Notes: generated by a model not told the origin, from the letters alone. A stretch of DNA of 64,000 nucleotides from Flexithrix dorotheae DSM 6795 (GCF_000379765.1 NZ_KB903445.1:62001-126000); one strand, 5' to 3'; numbered from the stretch's first letter, positions 33,445-41,748 are shown. Numbers and translations are program-made.

Positions 33445-34800
33445 ATGACAGATAAAAGAAACATAATTGAAAAGTTCTTGACTTGGTACAAGAAATTCCA
33501 AGTGAGCAAATCCCCTCAGATGAATTTAGTATGGGGATTTTTTCTTTATACACTAGTTGGTTTTGGGCTTTTGTGTATTCCACTCTTCCACAAAACCAGC
33601 GTTGGGTTTCTTGATAACCTGTTCATATCGACCTCTGCTATTTCTACGACAGGTCTTGTAACAGTTAGTATTTATGACGCATATAATTTCTTTGGTCAGT
33701 TTATTGTAATGGGATTATTTCAAATTGGTGGAATTGGTTATATGACTTTGACTACCTACTATCTGTTACTTACGACCAAAAACATCACGCATTGGCACAA
33801 TAAAATAATCGGAGCAGAATTTACCCTTCCCAAAACCATCAAAATTAATGACTTTATAAAAAGTGTAGTTGTTTTCACTGTGGTAATGGAAATATTAGGT
33901 GCAATCTGTTTTTTCATCGCCTTTAGACAAACAGGAATGGAACCATTAAAAGCATTATGGTTTGCGATATTCCATAGTGTCTCAGCCTTTTGTACTGCAG
34001 GTTTTGGCTTGTTTAATGATAGTTTTGAAAGCTATAGCAACCACAGTTTCATCAATACCATCATTTCTGTTCTTGCCATTGCAGGCTCGTTAGGTTTCAT
34101 TGTGATTACTGATTTATGGTATAGATTAAGACGGAAATCAAAAAGTATTTCATTCACTACCAAAATAGTGACCTATGGTTTTGTATTACTCCTATTCATA
34201 GGTACTACACTTGTCTATTTTATGGAACCGACCGTCCAAAATTCAAATGCTAAATTTTCAGAATCGTTTTTTCAGACAATGACAGCAATGACTACTGTTG
34301 GGTTCAATACCATACCAACAGGAGGTTTAAGCATTCCCATTCTACTTTTCGTAACATTTTTGATGTATATCGGTGCTTCACCTTCGGGTACAGCGGGTGG
34401 AATGAAAATAACGACTCTTACTGCAATGATTTCGGTACTTAAAAGTAGGTTGTTTGGACAAAAACGGATTTCGTTTTTGGGACGTGTCATTCCATTCGAG
34501 CGACTTTATGTTGCAACATCAACATTCATACTCTATACGAGCATAATTTTCCTGTTCACTTTCCTCCTGACGTTTACCGAGAAGTTTGAATTTCAAAGAA
34601 TACTATTTGAAGTTGCTTCTGCACTTGGGACAGTTGGACTTAGTACGGGGATTACAGGCGATTTAACAGCCATTGGTAAAGTTTTGGTTATTATCTTAAT
34701 GTTCCTTGGACGCGTTGGGGTTTTAACATTTGGATTTGCCCTGTTAGAGAGAAAGTCAAAGGAAAATGATGAAGCAAAGGATGATGATTTAGCTGTATAA
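33445..34800 (+). CDS. TrkH/KtrB-family potassium uptake transporter
   Basis: A 451-residue membrane protein with the four-fold repeated P-loop of the TrkH/KtrB family. The four selectivity segments are visible as STTGLVT, CTAGFGL, TTVGFNT and GTVGLST, each between paired TM helices. These proteins carry K+ (often with Na+ or H+) and need a cytoplasmic TrkA/KtrA nucleotide-binding partner. No partner gene lies next to it, so it either uses one encoded elsewhere or works alone. The size is typical of KtrB. Confidence 0.93.
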   Translation: MTDKRNIIEKFLTWYKKFQVSKSPQMNLVWGFFLYTLVGFGLLCIPLFHKTSVGFLDNLFISTSAISTTGLVTVSIYDAYNFFGQFIVMGLFQIGGIGYMTLTTYYLLLTTKNITHWHNKIIGAEFTLPKTIKINDFIKSVVVFTVVMEILGAICFFIAFRQTGMEPLKALWFAIFHSVSAFCTAGFGLFNDSFESYSNHSFINTIISVLAIAGSLGFIVITDLWYRLRRKSKSISFTTKIVTYGFVLLLFIGTTLVYFMEPTVQNSNAKFSESFFQTMTAMTTVGFNTIPTGGLSIPILLFVTFLMYIGASPSGTAGGMKITTLTAMISVLKSRLFGQKRISFLGRVIPFERLYVATSTFILYTSIIFLFTFLLTFTEKFEFQRILFEVASALGTVGLSTGITGDLTAIGKVLVIILMFLGRVGVLTFGFALLERKSKENDEAKDDDLAV

Positions 34801-34973
34801 AAAAGTTGTTGGAGGTCCGGATTGGAAACAGCCTGGCGGAAACTTAAGCTTTATATTTTTGCAGTACCAGATCTAATCCCCACTCAACATATCTGTAAGT
34901 TACCTTCAACCTAAAATACCCTGAATAGATTAAAGTTTTGTACCGAAAACATTTTATTGTTTCTTTGTGAAAA

Positions 34974-34987
34974 ATACTAAACAGTAT
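34974..34987. promoter_or_regulatory. inverted repeat in front of the TetR gene, probable operator
   Basis: ATACT-AAAC-AGTAT (34974-34987) lies seven bases before the ATG at 34994. The same TACT-N4-AGTA core forms the centre of the 26-bp palindrome upstream of the next gene (35596-35621), so both may bind the TetR protein. It also supports 34994 as the start over the GTG at 34967. Confidence 0.55.
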
Positions 34988-34993
34988 CTTATT

Positions 34994-35584
34994 ATGAAAA
35001 AAGCAGAGACAACACGACTTACAATTCTGCAAAAAGCATTTGAACTAATTTACGTTAATGGTTACCAGACAACAAGTATTGATGAAATTATAGCGACCAC
35101 ACAGGTAACTAAAGGTGCATTTTATTACCATTTCAAGACAAAAGACGAAATGGGACTTGCAATCATTAATGAAATCCTAAAACCAACACTCACAAAAAGT
35201 TTTATTGAACCACTACAAAAAGAACAAAATCCGTTAGTGGCAATTTACAACTTAATGGATAATCTTTTAATGAAAAATGAATTTTTGAAAGTTGAGTATG
35301 GTTGCCCAGCTTCGAACTTTACACAAGAAATGACACCCTGGAATGTGGATTTTGGAAAAGCATTAAACGAAATAACCAAAGAATGGACAGAAGTAATGAC
35401 CTCTACAATAGAGAAAGGAAAAGAAAATGGATTTATTCGCAAAGAAGTGAATGCAGAACAAGTAACAATATTTGTACTATCGGGCTACTGGGGCATTCGA
35501 AATTTTGGAAAATTAGAGAACAATAAAAAAACGTATCTCCCTTATTTAAAACAACTCAAAATTTATTTAAAAAGCCTAGAATAA
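34994..35584 (+). CDS. TetR/AcrR-family transcriptional regulator
   Basis: From the ATG at 34994 the protein is 196 residues. The N-terminal TetR helix-turn-helix is clear: TTRLTILQKAFELIYVNGYQTTSIDEIIATTQVTKGAFYYHFKTKDEMGLAIINE. The ligand domain contains 'EYGCPASNFTQEM' and ends 'KLENNKKTYLPYLKQLKIYLKSLE', typical of small stress-responsive repressors. It is followed by a three-gene unit of small membrane and metal-type proteins, which it probably represses through the palindrome at 35596-35621. A matching half-site is in its own leader, suggesting autorepression. Confidence 0.92.
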   Translation: MKKAETTRLTILQKAFELIYVNGYQTTSIDEIIATTQVTKGAFYYHFKTKDEMGLAIINEILKPTLTKSFIEPLQKEQNPLVAIYNLMDNLLMKNEFLKVEYGCPASNFTQEMTPWNVDFGKALNEITKEWTEVMTSTIEKGKENGFIRKEVNAEQVTIFVLSGYWGIRNFGKLENNKKTYLPYLKQLKIYLKSLE

Positions 35585-35595
35585 TTTTTTTGCCC

Positions 35596-35621
35596 AAAAA
35601 CATACTACTTAGTATGTTTTT
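35596..35621. promoter_or_regulatory. 26-bp inverted repeat, probable TetR operator
   Basis: AAAAACATACT (35596-35606) and its exact complement AGTATGTTTTT (35611-35621) flank ACTT. It lies between the TetR stop and the next gene and shares the TACT-N4-AGTA core with the site at 34974-34987. Direct repeats TTTTTGCCCAAAA flank it (about 35587 and 35628). As it is AT-rich and T-ended it could also act as a terminator, but the shared core favours an operator. Confidence 0.6.
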
Positions 35622-35658
35622 GTTTTATTTTTGCCCAAAATAAAAAACATGAAACATA

Positions 35659-36123
35659 ATGTATTCAACCTTATTAGTCTTACACTCTTTAACTCGCTGG
35701 TTTGTATTAGCTTTTTTACTCTACTCCATTTATCGAGCATTCATTGGTTTTACACAAAACAAAACATTTTCAAAAACAGATAATGCATTTCGACATTGGA
35801 CAGCAACCGTTGCTCATATCCAATTAATGATTGGAATAATCCTTTACACTCGAAGTCCTATTGTAATGCACTTTTGGTCAAATTCGAAAACCGCTTTACA
35901 AAATTTAGACTTAACATTTTACGGATTGCTACATATTGTCTTCATGCTCACAGCTATTGTAGTATTAACAATAGGCTCTGCTTTAGCAAAAAGAAAGCTA
36001 ACTGATAAGGAGAAATATAAAACAATGCTTGTTTGGTTTTCCATTGCCCTAATCATCATATTTATCGTAATTCCCTGGCCATTTTCCCCATTGTCTAGCA
36101 GACCAAATTTCAGAACATTTTAA
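35659..36123 (+). CDS. small membrane protein, possibly cytochrome b561-like
   Basis: A 154-residue protein with four TM helices (about 5-25, 45-68, 85-108, 122-142). Histidines lie within or near helices (LHSLTRWF, RHWTATVAHIQLMIG, HIVFMLT), which might hold haem, but the pattern does not prove it. It starts the three-gene unit behind TetR, with stops and starts three to six bases apart: 35659-36123, 36126-36443, 36449-36661. Function unknown; such proteins in TetR units often relate to redox or small-molecule stress. Confidence 0.75.
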   Translation: MYSTLLVLHSLTRWFVLAFLLYSIYRAFIGFTQNKTFSKTDNAFRHWTATVAHIQLMIGIILYTRSPIVMHFWSNSKTALQNLDLTFYGLLHIVFMLTAIVVLTIGSALAKRKLTDKEKYKTMLVWFSIALIIIFIVIPWPFSPLSSRPNFRTF

Positions 36124-36125
36124 TT

Positions 36126-36443
36126 ATGAAAGAGTATTTTACAACAACAATCGGGCGTTTACGCCTTTTCGCTTTTTTAGAAGGTATTTCTTTAATTGCT
36201 TTGATTTTCATAGCGGTTCCATTAAAATATTATTATGACAGTCCTTCGCTCACAAAAAATCTTGGACCAATTCATGGTGCATTATTTCTATTGTTTGTTT
36301 TTAATGCTTTACGTGTTGGTGTAGAGCAACAATGGAAATTCAAAGAAACAACTTTGAAAATCCTCATTGCCTGCCTCATCCCTTTTGGCACTTTCTACAT
36401 TGACTATAAAATCCTTCGTAAAATAAAAACTGATGAAAAATAA
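36126..36443 (+). CDS. DUF3817-family integral membrane protein
   Basis: A 105-residue membrane protein with three TM helices. It contains the DUF3817 pattern 'GRLRLFAFLEGISLIALIFIAVPLKYYY' and 'LGPIHGALFLLFVFNALRVG', then 'IPFGTFYIDYKIL'. The family has no defined biochemical role. It starts two bases after its upstream neighbour's stop and six bases ahead of the next gene, so co-transcription under the TetR operator is likely. Confidence 0.88.
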   Translation: MKEYFTTTIGRLRLFAFLEGISLIALIFIAVPLKYYYDSPSLTKNLGPIHGALFLLFVFNALRVGVEQQWKFKETTLKILIACLIPFGTFYIDYKILRKIKTDEK

Positions 36444-36448
36444 GGGCA

Positions 36449-36661
36449 ATGATTTATGTATTCAAAACATCAATAAACTCTAAAAAATCAATCAAAAAAC
36501 TTACGCCACACTTAAACAAATTATTGGCAGTTGCTAATTGGAACTTTGACCTTGAAGATTGTGACAAAATTTTGCGGATTGACAGCCAAAAGAATATTGT
36601 AAAGAAGACTATTAAAATTTTAAACGACTATGGTTTCGAATGTGAAGAACTACCCGACTAA
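36449..36661 (+). CDS. small HMA-fold-like protein without metal-binding cysteines
   Basis: This 70-residue protein reads MIYVFKTSINSKKSIKKLTPHLNKLL, then 'WNFDLEDCDKILRIDSQKNIVKKTIKILNDYGFECEEL'. The beta-alpha-beta-beta-alpha-beta order matches the ferredoxin-like fold of heavy-metal-associated domains. The CxxC metal motif is absent; the only cysteines (DC and EC) are single. It is the third gene of the TetR unit and is followed within 15 bases by the first copy of the hairpin repeat. Its role may be regulatory or in partner binding. Confidence 0.7.
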   Translation: MIYVFKTSINSKKSIKKLTPHLNKLLAVANWNFDLEDCDKILRIDSQKNIVKKTIKILNDYGFECEELPD

Positions 36662-36675
36662 AAAAGGCCGCAGGT

Positions 36676-36733
36676 AATAATAAGGGATCAAATTCCGGTG
36701 GGGCCTGGGGATCTCACTGAATTTTTCCTTATG
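36676..36733 (+). repeat. hairpin terminator repeat, copy 1
   Basis: This element follows the HMA-like gene. Landmarks: AATAATAAGGG (36676-36686), the GGTGGGGCCTGGGGAT block, then CTCACTGAATTTTT (36713-36726) and CTTATG (36728-36733). The ATTC and ATAAGG blocks pair with GAAT and CCTTAT. Other copies are at 40496, 48137 and 48989. Confidence 0.75.
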
Positions 36734-36871
36734 TTATATAATGTTGTTGAGGGCTAAGGCTAAGCTTGGAGTTATGAAATTTCAAGGTGAAAAGGTTGAT
36801 TGAAAAAGTTTTTAAAATGAAAAACCAATTGCCTCAATAAGTTTTTTGAAAATAATTTTTATATTTGAACC

Positions 36872-36887
36872 ATTGACCATGGTCTAT
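36872..36887. promoter_or_regulatory. palindrome upstream of the MerR gene, probable operator
   Basis: GACCATGGTC (36875-36884) is a perfect 10-bp palindrome extended imperfectly to 16 bp (ATTGACCATGGTCTAT), ending ten bases before the MerR start at 36897. TTGACC and TATAGT words overlap it like promoter elements. MerR regulators bind such dyads within a promoter; assignment by position. Confidence 0.45.
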
Positions 36888-36896
36888 AGTTTTATT

Positions 36897-37250
36897 ATGA
36901 AAATCAAGGAGCTTTCAGAAACATTAAAAATATCTAAAGATGCTATCAGATTATATGAAAGGATGGGATTGCTTATAGATATTACACAACCGCACAAGGA
37001 AAATTCTTATAAGGAATATGGTGTCTCAAACATTGAGCGAATTAATGTAATTAAATATTCTCAGTCTTTGGGTTTTTCATTAAAAGAGTGCAAACATATT
37101 ATAGATTCTTTAATGGACGGAACCTTGAATCAAGCAGAAAAACAAGAGCTGATAGAATTAAAAATGAAGGAAATCGATCAGAAAATCCTATCTCTCAAAA
37201 AAACACGTACCCTACTTGAAGAGGCCCTTAAAAAAACGTGCGAACAATAA
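36897..37250 (+). CDS. MerR-family transcriptional regulator
   Basis: From the ATG at 36897 the protein is 117 residues and begins MKIKELSETLKISKDAIRLYERMGLL, the standard MerR winged-helix start; the frame from 36846 adds 17 residues unlike the family. It continues with 'ERINVIKYSQSLGFSLKECKHIIDSL' and a coiled-coil dimer helix (LKMKEIDQKILSLKKTRTLLEEALK). There is no cysteine array for metal binding. The MBL hydrolase gene starts eight bases later, so the two probably form an operon and the hydrolase may be its target. Confidence 0.9.
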   Translation: MKIKELSETLKISKDAIRLYERMGLLIDITQPHKENSYKEYGVSNIERINVIKYSQSLGFSLKECKHIIDSLMDGTLNQAEKQELIELKMKEIDQKILSLKKTRTLLEEALKKTCEQ

Positions 37251-37258
37251 AGTTAAGG

Positions 37259-38200
37259 ATGAAGAACAAGAAGCATAGTTTAACTATTGTGATTAGTTGT
37301 ATTTTCTTAGGATTAACCGGATGTGCCTCTGAAATGAACAAAGAAAGCAATATTTCAGCGAATAAGAACGAGTCATATACTTGGAATGAAGTTTTCTCAA
37401 TACCCATAAAAATTAAAGTTCAACAGATGATTACAGGAATGGCAATTGGTGATAAGTACTCCGTTCTGAATCCATCGGACACGAATTTACACAAAGTTGA
37501 ACATCGTTATGGTCCAACACCAATTCTAGCTTATTGGATAAATCATCCAAAAGAAGGAAATTTTTTAATAGATGCGGGTTTATCTAAGGCATTCAAAAAA
37601 GAGGGCAACTATAATAAGTTTATGCGCTCAATTCTTTCTTCTATGAATGTAAAAACATCACAATCTGGATATAAAAGTGCCTTTGAATTCATATTAGAAA
37701 AAAATATAACTCTCAATGGAATCTTTTTCACTCACCTTCATGCAGATCATACATCAGGAGCAAGAGACTTTTCAAATAAAGTAACCTTAATTTTTGCTAC
37801 AAATGAGCTTGACTCAATGGCAATTAAGACCACAGGAAATCATTTGGAGGGGAAAAAAAGTAAAAAATTAAATATGACAGAAGGAATAAAAATACCTCCC
37901 TTCGATTACGCTTTGGATATATTTGGAGATCAGTCTTTATGGGCAGTATCGACACCTGGTCATTCACCTGACCATTTATCATATGTAATAAATGCTGAAG
38001 AAGGGCCTGTTTTAATCACCGGAGACGCCATAGCTTACGAAGCTCAATTAAAATATAAAATAAACCCAACACCATTTATCCATAATTACGAAAAGGCCGT
38101 AGAAAGTATTAATAAACTTGAATCTTTTTCAAAAGCCTTTCCCTCATTAAAAATATTTTACGGTCATGATATTAAATATTCAGAAGCGACTTTCAAATGA
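37259..38200 (+). CDS. MBL-fold metallohydrolase, lactonase-like lipoprotein
   Basis: The ATG at 37259 (preceded by AAGTTAAGG) gives a lipoprotein signal MKNKKHSLTIVISCIFLGLTGC; a longer frame from 37238 adds seven residues. The MBL metal site is complete: THLHADH (His166, His168, Asp170, His171 in long numbering), His242 in TPGHSPDH, Asp263 in ITGDA and a final YGHD. The layout is close to N-acyl-homoserine-lactone lactonases of the AttM/AiiA type, which are also 'HxHADH ... TPGH ... GDA'. As a lipoprotein it would act in the periplasm or outside. It lies next to a MerR regulator. Lactonase activity is an inference; other ester or thiolester hydrolases share the fold. Confidence 0.85.
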   Translation: MKNKKHSLTIVISCIFLGLTGCASEMNKESNISANKNESYTWNEVFSIPIKIKVQQMITGMAIGDKYSVLNPSDTNLHKVEHRYGPTPILAYWINHPKEGNFLIDAGLSKAFKKEGNYNKFMRSILSSMNVKTSQSGYKSAFEFILEKNITLNGIFFTHLHADHTSGARDFSNKVTLIFATNELDSMAIKTTGNHLEGKKSKKLNMTEGIKIPPFDYALDIFGDQSLWAVSTPGHSPDHLSYVINAEEGPVLITGDAIAYEAQLKYKINPTPFIHNYEKAVESINKLESFSKAFPSLKIFYGHDIKYSEATFK

Positions 38201-38459
38201 GAAAATCTCATTTCAGCATCTTCAATAAAAACAACTTCTACACCCGTGAGTATGTGGTACCATTTATTAGATCTGAGTTGGCTAAATAGTTTTTTTGTAA
38301 CAGAAATCAAAAGGGATTGGAGGAGAGTTCCTCCATTCTTAAATACAACGAATCATTAGAATGAATTTTAAGAAGAGACACTTTTAAAAATTAACAGACT
38401 AGTTGAAAAATAAACACATGTGGGAACTATTGCCTGCTAACCAAATTAAAAAAGAAAAC

Positions 38460-38849
38460 ATGAGGAAACTAAATAGAATAATGACAAATATCTGTTCGAG
38501 AAATTTAGCAGAAAGTCGGGATTTTTATACCAAACTATTCGACTTCAATGTAGATTATGAAAGTGAATGGTTTGTACATCTTATATCAGAAGATAAAAAA
38601 TTAGAATTAGGAATTATTGATCAAACAAATGAATTAGTGCCAAAAGATTATCAATCCAATCCAAATGGATTTTACATCACATTTGTAGTGTCTGATGCAG
38701 ACGAAATATTCAAAATTGCCTTATCAGAGCATTTTGAAATTGTGAGTGAACCGAGTAATACTTTTTATGGACAAAGAAGATTTTTATTAAAGGACCCTAA
38801 TGGAACTTTAATTGATATTTCTTCACCTATTCCGGATTTTAAGTTTTAA
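38460..38849 (+). CDS. VOC-superfamily (glyoxalase/bleomycin-resistance-like) protein
   Basis: The 129-residue protein from the ATG at 38460 has the VOC pattern 'IMTNICSRNLAESRDFYTKLFDFNVDYESEWFVHLIS' with 'FYITFVVSDADEIFKIA' and the ending 'RRFLLKDPNGTLIDISSPI'. VOC proteins bind metals and often detoxify or bind drugs and thiol conjugates. A longer TTG start exists at 38403. It begins a run of small unrelated enzymes between hairpin repeat copies 1 and 2. Confidence 0.88.
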   Translation: MRKLNRIMTNICSRNLAESRDFYTKLFDFNVDYESEWFVHLISEDKKLELGIIDQTNELVPKDYQSNPNGFYITFVVSDADEIFKIALSEHFEIVSEPSNTFYGQRRFLLKDPNGTLIDISSPIPDFKF

Positions 38850-38885
38850 GGAGAAATCGCCATCAATCTATTTATTGCAAATAAT

Positions 38886-39314
38886 ATGAGTAAAGCACTA
38901 ATTTCGAAATCTACTATAAACATTAATGCTGCTTCAATGGGTATATGGGATGCCCTGATTAAACCTGAAATAGCTAAAGAGTATTTTTTTGGAGCAGAAA
39001 TAGAAACGGATTGGAAAATAGGAAGCCCAATCACCTTCAAAGGAGAATACAATGGAAATCAATACGAGGAAAAAGGAGTTATTCTGAACATTGAAACAAA
39101 TACCCAGCTTCAATATTCCCATTGGAGTCATTTTGACGGACTACCTGACGAACCAGCAAATTATCGCACATGGACTTTTGATATATCAGAAGAGAAGGGT
39201 AACACCCTTTTAACCATTAGTGAGGATAACATACCAACGGAAAAGCAAAAAATTCGCTCGGATGAATTTTGGAGGGAAGTGCTCTTGAAGATTAAATCTT
39301 TAGCTGAAAAATAA
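38886..39314 (+). CDS. SRPBCC / AHSA1-domain protein
   Basis: This 142-residue protein is of the activator-of-Hsp90/START-like type. It contains 'WDALIKPEIAKEYFFGAEIETDWKIGSPITFKGEY' and 'GVILNIETNTQLQYSHWSH', the typical beta-rich hydrophobic-cavity family, ending in a long helix 'EFWREVLLKIKSLAEK'. Members bind hydrophobic ligands or act as stress accessories; no function can be fixed. It lies 36 bases after the VOC gene. Confidence 0.9.
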   Translation: MSKALISKSTININAASMGIWDALIKPEIAKEYFFGAEIETDWKIGSPITFKGEYNGNQYEEKGVILNIETNTQLQYSHWSHFDGLPDEPANYRTWTFDISEEKGNTLLTISEDNIPTEKQKIRSDEFWREVLLKIKSLAEK

Positions 39315-39395
39315 AAATTGCAAAAAGGAATCAGACCCTAGGAAATTGATAGGAATCATACCTTATATCGATAAAAAAGCGCAAAAAAAAGAGGT

Positions 39396-39420
39396 CAAAC
39401 CGTAAGAGATTTACGGTTTG
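39396..39420. promoter_or_regulatory. perfect 10-bp stem-loop between genes
   Basis: CAAACCGTAA (39396-39405) and TTACGGTTTG (39411-39420) flank GAGAT. The T-run needed for termination (TTTTTTTT) is on the - strand side, so it may stop transcription entering from the other side or act on RNA stability. Confidence 0.5.
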
Positions 39421-39565
39421 AAATAAATCAAAAATTTGCAAAAAAACATTTTTGATTCAGAATTTTATTCTGTAACTATCCCATCGAAATTTCATAACTA
39501 TGGGATAATTGGAGTGAAATTTCAAAAATTATATTGGATGGTTACCAAAAGAATATTCAAAACGA

Positions 39566-40099
39566 ATGCGAAAAATATCACTCTTCATTGCAACGAGTTT
39601 AGACGGCTACATTGCAAAACCTAATGATGACCTTAGTTTCTTAACCCTTGTAGAAAAAGAAGGAGAAGACTATGGTTATGCGGAATTTACAGATTCCATT
39701 GACACTTTGATTATTGGTAGGAAGACTTATGATTATGTAGTAAGGGAGATAGGTTCATCTCATTACGATAATGGTAATAGAGATGTTTATGTTATAACCA
39801 GAACTGAGAGACCAAAAGTAGGCAGGACTATCTTTTACACAGGAAGCCTGATTGATTTAGTTACACAACTTAAATCTGAAAACGGAAAGAATATTTATTG
39901 TGATGGGGGCGCAGAAGTAATCAACGAACTTCTAAAAAATGATTTGGTTGATGAGTTTATTATTTCTGTAGTTCCGATATTGTTAGGGAACGGCACAAGA
40001 TTATTTAAAGATGGTCGTCCTGAACAACTTCTTGAGTTTGTGACTGCAAAAACATTTGAAACCGGATTAACTCAATTACATTACAAACGAAAAAAATAA
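39566..40099 (+). CDS. dihydrofolate reductase-like (RibD C-terminal) family protein
   Basis: A 177-residue protein with the RibD-C/DHFR-like fold: start 'MRKISLFIATSLDGYIAKPNDDLSFL', central 'DSIDTLIIGRKTYDYV', 'NIYCDGGAEVINELLKNDLVDEFIISVVPILLGNGTRLFKDG' and end 'TGLTQLHYKRK'. These bind NADPH and reduce unknown substrates. It lies seven bases before the second VOC gene, so the two are probably co-transcribed. Confidence 0.92.
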   Translation: MRKISLFIATSLDGYIAKPNDDLSFLTLVEKEGEDYGYAEFTDSIDTLIIGRKTYDYVVREIGSSHYDNGNRDVYVITRTERPKVGRTIFYTGSLIDLVTQLKSENGKNIYCDGGAEVINELLKNDLVDEFIISVVPILLGNGTRLFKDGRPEQLLEFVTAKTFETGLTQLHYKRKK

Positions 40100-40105
40100 G
40101 ATAAT

Positions 40106-40480
40106 ATGGCTATCAATTTTGAAGCAGGAATCAACATTGCTATAAAAATCCCCAAGAACAAATATGAAAAAACAGTTGCTTTTTACAGAGATATCTTGAA
40201 GTTTAAAGTAGAAGAAAAGCCAATTGATAACCCAACAGTTTCCAGAACACACGAAGTGAAATTCGGGAATAATGTGATATGGTTAGACTGCGTGGACAAT
40301 TATACGCATTCAGAAACCTGGCTACAACTAACGGTTCCTAATGTAGAAAATGCGACAAACTATTTGCAATCAAACGGAGTAGAAACTTGTGATGAAATTG
40401 AAGAACTTCCTGAAAATATGCATTGGATACAGGACCCGGCAGGAACGGTTTTTAACCTGCAACAGAGAGAAACAAAATAA
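40106..40480 (+). CDS. VOC-superfamily protein
   Basis: A 124-residue VOC-type protein: 'EAGINIAIKIPKNKYEKTVAFYRDILKFKVEEK', 'HEVKFGNNVIWLDCVDNYTHSETWLQLTVPNVENATNYLQSNGV', and 'WIQDPAGTVFNLQQR'. It is more divergent at its metal-binding residues than the VOC gene at 38460. It starts seven bases after the reductase-like gene. Copy 2 of the hairpin repeat follows after 16 bases. Confidence 0.88.
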   Translation: MAINFEAGINIAIKIPKNKYEKTVAFYRDILKFKVEEKPIDNPTVSRTHEVKFGNNVIWLDCVDNYTHSETWLQLTVPNVENATNYLQSNGVETCDEIEELPENMHWIQDPAGTVFNLQQRETK

Positions 40481-40495
40481 AAAAGGAGCTTACCC

Positions 40496-40552
40496 AAAAA
40501 TAAGAAATTAAATTCAGTGGGGTCCGGGAAACCTCACTGAATTTTTTGTTTT
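40496..40552 (+). repeat. hairpin terminator repeat, copy 2
   Basis: Here the hairpin is clearest: ATTCAGTGGGGT (40512-40523) pairs with ACCTCACTGAAT (40531-40542, one G-U pair) around CCGGGAA, followed by a run of six T. It is a full intrinsic terminator. Confidence 0.82.
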
Positions 40553-40964
40553 TGAGTGAAAAAAGTTATTGTGGTTTAATACTGCAAAAAGCATAGTATT
40601 CCCGCCAGTTTGCTACGAAGGTTTCCCTTTTTCACAAAATTTTCATCTTTTTGGTGTGATTCTATCAGGTATGGGAAAGACTTCAGGGGAGCAAAATCTC
40701 TCAAAATTGACTAGGCCAATTTTATTACTTTGTAGAAAAAAAGTAATAAAGGATTATATATAAAATAGGGGAGGCAGGATTCCTCAAAATTGCAAACAAA
40801 TTCTAACATATACCCAAATATAAAACTATATGGAGGTTCCTTATCGTAAGGAAATGCTAAATAGACCGTATTTTTTAGTATTTATTAAAAACTGCTTACT
40901 GTCTTACCAAATTCTTATTTGTAAGTAGATCAAAATCAATTTTTTAAACTTAACAAAAATAACT
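40553..40964. other. gene-free intergenic stretch
   Basis: I see no gene, RNA or repeat beyond the hairpin at its left end. A 64-codon frame (40569-40763) has no protein-like pattern. Confidence 0.5.
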
Positions 40965-41282
40965 ATGCCAACAATGACCGGGTCAATTTGGGCCCAAAAC
41001 ATCGGATTTAGAATTGTAAGCGGTGAAAAAATCGATACTGTAACACTTAATTTTAATAACCGGGATATAACCGCAGAAGCCGCACTTACACTTTTGAGTC
41101 ATGGGAAAAAATCTATTTGGGTGGAATGTGGTTTTTCTAGCGTAACCAGTAATGGCCAGACTGAAGAATTTGATCCTCCGCTTCCAAGATTATTGAGAAC
41201 TGGTGTAACCAGTATTACTTTCAGAACAGCCACTTACAATTGCCAGGTACGCTCTCGATGGGCAATTAATGTTTGGGAATAA
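40965..41282 (+). CDS. small beta-rich protein of unknown function
   Basis: A 105-residue protein without signal peptide: MPTMTGSIWAQNIGFRIVSGEKIDTVTLNFNNRDITAEAALTLLSHGKKSIWVECGFSSV, ending 'RSRWAINVWE'. Alternating short strands suggest a small beta-sandwich or lectin-like fold. No family recognised. It is the first of three small unknown genes (40965, 41309, 41749) on one strand. Confidence 0.6.
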   Translation: MPTMTGSIWAQNIGFRIVSGEKIDTVTLNFNNRDITAEAALTLLSHGKKSIWVECGFSSVTSNGQTEEFDPPLPRLLRTGVTSITFRTATYNCQVRSRWAINVWE

Positions 41283-41308
41283 TTTGAAAACCATAAAACA
41301 AAAAATCC

Positions 41309-41650
41309 ATGCCAATTACAAAAAAACGAAGTCTTGAATTAAATACGATCAATTATTTTATTGCTTTCGATGCCAAAAGCGGAGAAATTCTTCACATACA
41401 TGAAACAATGGAAGAACAGGGAAATTATCAAAATGATAAAAATGTTTTAATGAATGAAGAAAAGCTGAAAACACTAACTTCTCATGATTTTGAAAAACGC
41501 AGCGTTGCTGTAATTAAATTACCCCCCAATTTTCAATTAAAACCTGAAAAAAAATATTGGGTTGATCCGATTTCATGTGAGTTAAATGAATTATCTACTC
41601 CAACAGAGTTAAAATTTAGGGATGTGCTTAGACTAAAAGGTGAATTTTGA
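41309..41650 (+). CDS. small protein of unknown function
   Basis: A 113-residue protein starting 26 bases after its neighbour. It has the sections 'NTINYFIAFDAKSGEILHIHETMEEQG', 'SHDFEKRSVAVIKLPPNFQLKPEKKYWVDPIS' and 'TELKFRDVLRLKG'. No recognised domain. The short spacing suggests co-transcription with the 105-residue neighbour. Confidence 0.6.
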   Translation: MPITKKRSLELNTINYFIAFDAKSGEILHIHETMEEQGNYQNDKNVLMNEEKLKTLTSHDFEKRSVAVIKLPPNFQLKPEKKYWVDPISCELNELSTPTELKFRDVLRLKGEF

Positions 41651-41748
41651 ATTAGATATCCCAGGATAATGTTATAGTTACCTCATCAAATTTTGTTTTT
41701 TTTGAATGAAGTTGTTGGGGAACAGATTTTGGATAGGAAAGCATTGAA

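Noticed and set aside
38403-38459. TTG-started extension of the first VOC gene
   Set aside because: The added 19 residues do not fit the family start, and ATG 38460 begins just before the conserved region.
40569-40763. 64-codon + frame after repeat copy 2
   Set aside because: No conserved pattern; composition fits noncoding DNA.
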